From Cercozoa sp. M6MM (lineage: Eukaryota > Endomyxa: Ascetosporea), in assembly GCA_040357565.1 (NCBI GenBank), contig JBDODJ010000188.1: a stretch of 21,819 bases of DNA. The stretch is one strand, 5' to 3'. The notes below the pieces were generated by a model. The model was not told where the DNA came from, ran no database searches, and saw nothing but the letters and a program-made list of their open reading frames with translations. Made by a program: the position numbers and the translations under genes. Shown here in pieces: positions 18,956 to 21,819 of this stretch. Each line of letters starts with the position of its first letter. The stretch's first letter is position 1.

Positions 18956-20234
18956 CTAGGAGCGAGCGGTCAAAACGTGCAGAGAATGTGTGGGTGTTTG
19001 TGTATGTGTGTGCACGTGTGCGATCGGATGCCTGTATGCGTGAAACGATAAAGGTGCGCCAACGATACATCTTGCGCTCGTTGCTGTCTGAAGTAAATGC
19101 CACAGTTTTGGTTTTTGTGCTTTCGCATTTTGCTCTGAGTGTCGACAATCGTGCTTCACATCACTGCGTTGCACACACAAGAAGCGTATCACAAGGCAAT
19201 GGAGAGTGTGTATGTGTGTACCAAGACAGCAACCGCCGGCGCCAGGAGGTTTCAACAGTCCGGCCACCTCCTTGTGTCCGGCAGCCTGCAGTAGTCCAAG
19301 TAAGAAGCAACACGAAGCAGATAAAACAAGTGCAGATAGCGTGTACCTTGGCCAGTTCGTAGGCCGTCTTGCCGCCTTCGCCGCCGCTATCACGCGCCTG
19401 CGAGTAAAGCGTGTAGGTCGGTGTTTACAGCGTAATAACACCTTCGAACAACCCTTCCTTCCAGCAAGCAAGCACAAGAAGGCGCACCTCGGGATCGGCG
19501 CCGTGCTGCAGCAGAAACTGCACGAACTCGAGCTTGCCACCGTCGGCGGCCATGTGCAGCGGCGTGCTGCCGCTCTGCACAGCAACATCACAACAGCAAT
19601 ATTACATAGGAAGGAGGCTACTCTGTGTATACCTTGGTAGCCACGTTGACGTCCGCCTGCTTGTTCATAAGCAACTCGGCAGTGTCCAGTGAGCCCGACA
19701 CGGCCGCCCAGTGCATCGGCTGTCCACACACAACAACCGATACAGGATAGACAGTAATCAAAACAACAGAACAACAATACAGTTCTGCCGCTGCCGTCGC
19801 GAATGTTGACGTCGCCGCCTCTCTCGAGCAGCAGTGACACCACATCGATGTGTCCCTGTGGGTTACGGCAACCAAACCACGAGTGAGACAGAGCGAGAGA
19901 GCGGTACATGCCCGTGTACCTCGCCGACTGCACGATGTAAAGCCGTGCGGTTCGCAGCGCCTCGCAGATTCACGTCGACGCCCTCATCCAGCAGCTCCTC
20001 GACTGTGTCGACCTCGCCTGCACATGTTGAAAGCAATCCTTCAACACACACCACACCAAACGAGGTACCTTTGTACGCTGCCTTGTGCAGCTCTGTGTCC
20101 TTCGGCTGTCAAACAAAAGACAAAAAACATCAGGGACAAGTGACAATGGCAATGAAATGGGGTGCGGAAACTGTCGATCAGAAAAAGACACCCACACTGG
20201 GTGGCCCTATCTTTCCGCGAGTGAACGCTACCAT
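18956..20234 (-). CDS. Small ankyrin-repeat protein, 8 exons
   Basis: Exons on the minus strand: 20234-20232 (start codon only, inferred), 20105-20069, 20017-19920, 19855-19781, 19719-19633, 19574-19488, 19397-19347, 19285-18956. All joins keep frame. About five ankyrin repeats run in register: TELHKAAYKGEVDTVEELL, TALHRAVGEGHIDVVSLLL, PMHWAAVSGSLDTAELLM, TPLHMAADGGKLEFVQFLL, then TAYELAKAAGHKEVAGLLK. Introns fall near the same place in successive repeats. Ankyrin arrays bind partner proteins; the partner here is unknown. The start is inferred: ATG at 20234 is followed at once by a GT donor and joins CCGAAGGAC in frame to give MPKDTELHK. The C-terminus is uncertain: after PPGAGGCCLGT base use changes and the open frame to TAG at 18956 may be UTR or a retained intron (a GTACAC donor follows CCL). 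Confidence 0.82.
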
Positions 20235-20681
20235 GGCTGCAGAGTCGCCTGCCCTGAACTGTGCACTCCTCGCTGCAGCTCTTGTCACTGACGACCAGGG
20301 GCTGGGGCCCGGTTTGGCCCAAGCCTGCTGGCCGTACAGACAGCCCAAATATTAAAGCCACTTTTGACCCGACCACTGAAACGGATTGCACACCCAACAC
20401 CTCAAAAGCCCCGAAGAGTCTAAGATCCCTGTTGCAGCCCTTGTATGTTAGAGAGTTTGAAGTCGAGACAAAACTGTCGTGAAGCGTGAATGCGATGGGT
20501 TTTCCCTATCGTACTGAACCCAGCCCAAGACTGGCGATGTACTAGTCTAGCGAGTGACACAGCATATCCGACTTAAAAACGGAGACGGCGGTGATTAACA
20601 GTCTCGATCAATTCAGCTTTAATTCGCTGAAGTTGCAGCCGGTTGTCACGCCGTGACACTGGTGCGGAAGCGAGACTGCAT
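20235..20681. other. Intergenic region between the M13 peptidase and the ankyrin gene
   Basis: 447 nt holding the M13 3' UTR and the promoter or 5' UTR of the ankyrin gene, both minus strand. A GC-rich stretch with GGGCC...GGCCC pairing lies near 20300-20325, and two small inverted repeats lie close to the M13 stop. Open frames crossing it show no known family. No RNA gene is seen. Confidence 0.55.
20612..20658 (-). terminator. Two small inverted repeats just after the M13 stop codon
   Basis: TGTCACG-C-CGTGACA at 20644-20658 is a perfect 7-bp dyad starting 24 nt beyond the stop. TTCAGC...GCTGAA at 20612-20631 is a 6-bp dyad with an 8-nt loop. They would lie in the 3' UTR. A role in RNA 3'-end formation or stability is possible, but I have no direct support. 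Confidence 0.3.
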
Positions 20682-21791
20682 CTACCAGACGCGGCACTTG
20701 TGCTCGGGGTTCATGCCGCTGCCAAGCGGGCACTGGAAGGCCTGTCACAACACAGACACACAACATACTCGTCCCACCACGACAGGAAAGCACAAAAACC
20801 AAAACAAACACACCTCAGAGAACTCATTGGAGTTGCGCAACGTGCCGAGCACACGGAACTGTTCAATCGAAAAAACATATACTGTTAGGCCTGTCCAGAG
20901 GGGTCCCAAAGGCAGAGAATACCTTGGGCGCCGAGTGCGGGTCGTTGTCGACCATCCACATGTAGCGCGCCTTGTCCTGCTTGGTGCACCACGAGGTGGC
21001 AAAGCCCACGAAGAAAGCCTGCTCGTCCGTCATGCCAGCCAGCGGGTGCCGCGGCGACAGTGGCAGGCGCGCCGACTGCGCCGACTTGTCGTCCTTGAGG
21101 CGCTGCATCACGGCGCGGAACGGCGACGCGATCGAGTTGTCCGCGATGTTCTCGCCCAGCGTCAGTGCGCCATCCGTGTGCTGGGGGGCGGGGGGGGGGG
21201 TAAAGGGGATACACGGGGAGGGGGGACTAACTACCACATCCCACATGGAGAAGTCGGCGTACTGATCCACGAGGCACTGCGTGGCCTCGTCAAAGTGACG
21301 GCGCGACCAGTCGCTCCTGCAAAAAACAAGAGATCAACTCACTCCGGGTGGTCACTCCAGGTGGGCACATGTCCACTCAGTCATCCGAGTACTCAGTCGC
21401 ACAGTACCACCAGTTGCGCCACGCGCCGCGGCCGTCGAAGTTGGCGCCGTTGTTGTCGAAGCCGTGCGTGATCTCGTGCGACACCACACTGCACACACAT
21501 GCACATGAACCATCCATCCACATGAACCGTCCATATATTTACAGGTAGGTACAGGCCAATGGCGCCATAGTTCCAGGCCAGCGGCAGCTCGTGGTCGAAC
21601 ATCGGCGCGTGCGAAATGCCGGCCAGGATGAAGATCTTGTTCGCGAACGGGTAGTAGAACGCGTTCGTCCTGCACCAGAGGGTAAGGGGGTAACATGAGG
21701 GCGGGGGGGGTAAAGCCTACATGAGCGGCGACTGGCCGAAGAAGTCCTGCGCCAACACGCGGTCGGCGCCGTCTTCGCCACGGTGCGGCAG
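20682..21791 (-). CDS. M13 family zinc metallopeptidase (neprilysin-like), 5'-partial
   Basis: Exons on the minus strand: 21791-21721, 21669-21553, 21488-21393, 21316-21235, 21180-20923, 20858-20814, 20741-20682; more exons lie beyond the window. After splicing all catalytic parts are present: substrate-binding NAFYY, zinc motif HEITHGFDNNGANFDG (HExxH), third zinc ligand in TLGENIADN, the active-site histidine of DPHSAPKFR with its following arginine, and the C-terminal CPLGSG...MNPEHKCRVW ending at TAG 20684-20682. The protein should be an intact ectopeptidase cleaving peptides on the amino side of hydrophobic residues, as the family does, usually as a type II membrane protein. The signal anchor is outside the window. 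The usual GENIADNGG reads GENIADNS here, a mild change next to the zinc site. Introns are 51-76 nt and several have C-tracts on the sense strand. Confidence 0.95.
21181..21234 (-). promoter_or_regulatory. C-tract intron in the M13 gene
   Basis: A 54-nt intron whose sense strand reads GTAG, then TTTACCCCC and nearly pure C up to AG. It matches the C-tract introns of Nup155 on the opposite strand. A second M13 intron (21720-21670) and the intron at the window edge (21819-21792) carry the same TTTACCCCC element. Confidence 0.65.
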
Positions 21792-21819
21792 CTTCAATAT
21801 CACAGGGGGGTAAAGGAGG

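Noticed and set aside
20041-20400. 119-codon minus-strand open frame as an upstream ankyrin exon
   Set aside because: Only its 20105-20069 portion, in a different frame, fits the ankyrin protein; the rest has no motif and covers the likely promoter and first intron.
1-21819. Virus-like elements, LTR elements, DNA transposase genes, tRNA or rRNA genes
   Set aside because: I looked for their usual motifs in both strands by eye and found none; a database search would be more sensitive.

Overview
This is a 21.8 kb piece of a draft nuclear genome from a eukaryote, most likely a unicellular protist. It contains two 100-N assembly gaps. The evidence for a nuclear protist genome is dense GT-AG introns, animal-type protein families (Nup155, a REJ/GPS polycystin-1-like receptor, an M13 neprilysin), many microsatellites, and no bacterial gene layout. 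I cannot fix the lineage from the sequence. Family assignments were made by reading the translations against recalled family motifs; no search was run.

Layout. (1) 2-7018, plus strand: a nucleoporin of the Nup155/Nup170 family. Its 5' end lies off the window and it is cut into about 44 very small exons (about 75 nt on average). Every join I placed keeps the reading frame. Its introns hold most of the repeats in the window. (2) 7019-7621: a convergent intergenic stretch. (3) 18642-7622, minus strand: one giant gene of about 3,480 codons in 11 exons. It encodes a secreted-then-membrane-anchored polycystin-1-like protein with a signal peptide, N-terminal beta-type repeats, two matching cysteine modules, a REJ region, a GPS site and about five membrane segments. 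It stops before any polycystin channel module. (4) 20234-18956, minus strand: a small ankyrin-repeat protein in 8 exons. (5) 21791-20682, minus strand: the 3' part of an M13 (neprilysin-type) zinc metallopeptidase, ending in the classic CRVW tail.

The four genes do not form a pathway that I can recognise. One is nuclear-pore scaffold, one is a cell-surface receptor, one is a protein-interaction adaptor and one is an ectopeptidase. The most interesting signal is in the introns rather than the proteins. Non-homologous introns of the Nup155 gene share a short motif family (GTCCATTTGTAC and the dyad GTCC-N4-GGAC). Another set of introns, in both Nup155 and the M13 gene, shares a TTTACCCCC tract read in the sense direction. 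The giant central gene has neither, and looks different in base composition and intron style. Introner-like intron gain is one explanation to test.
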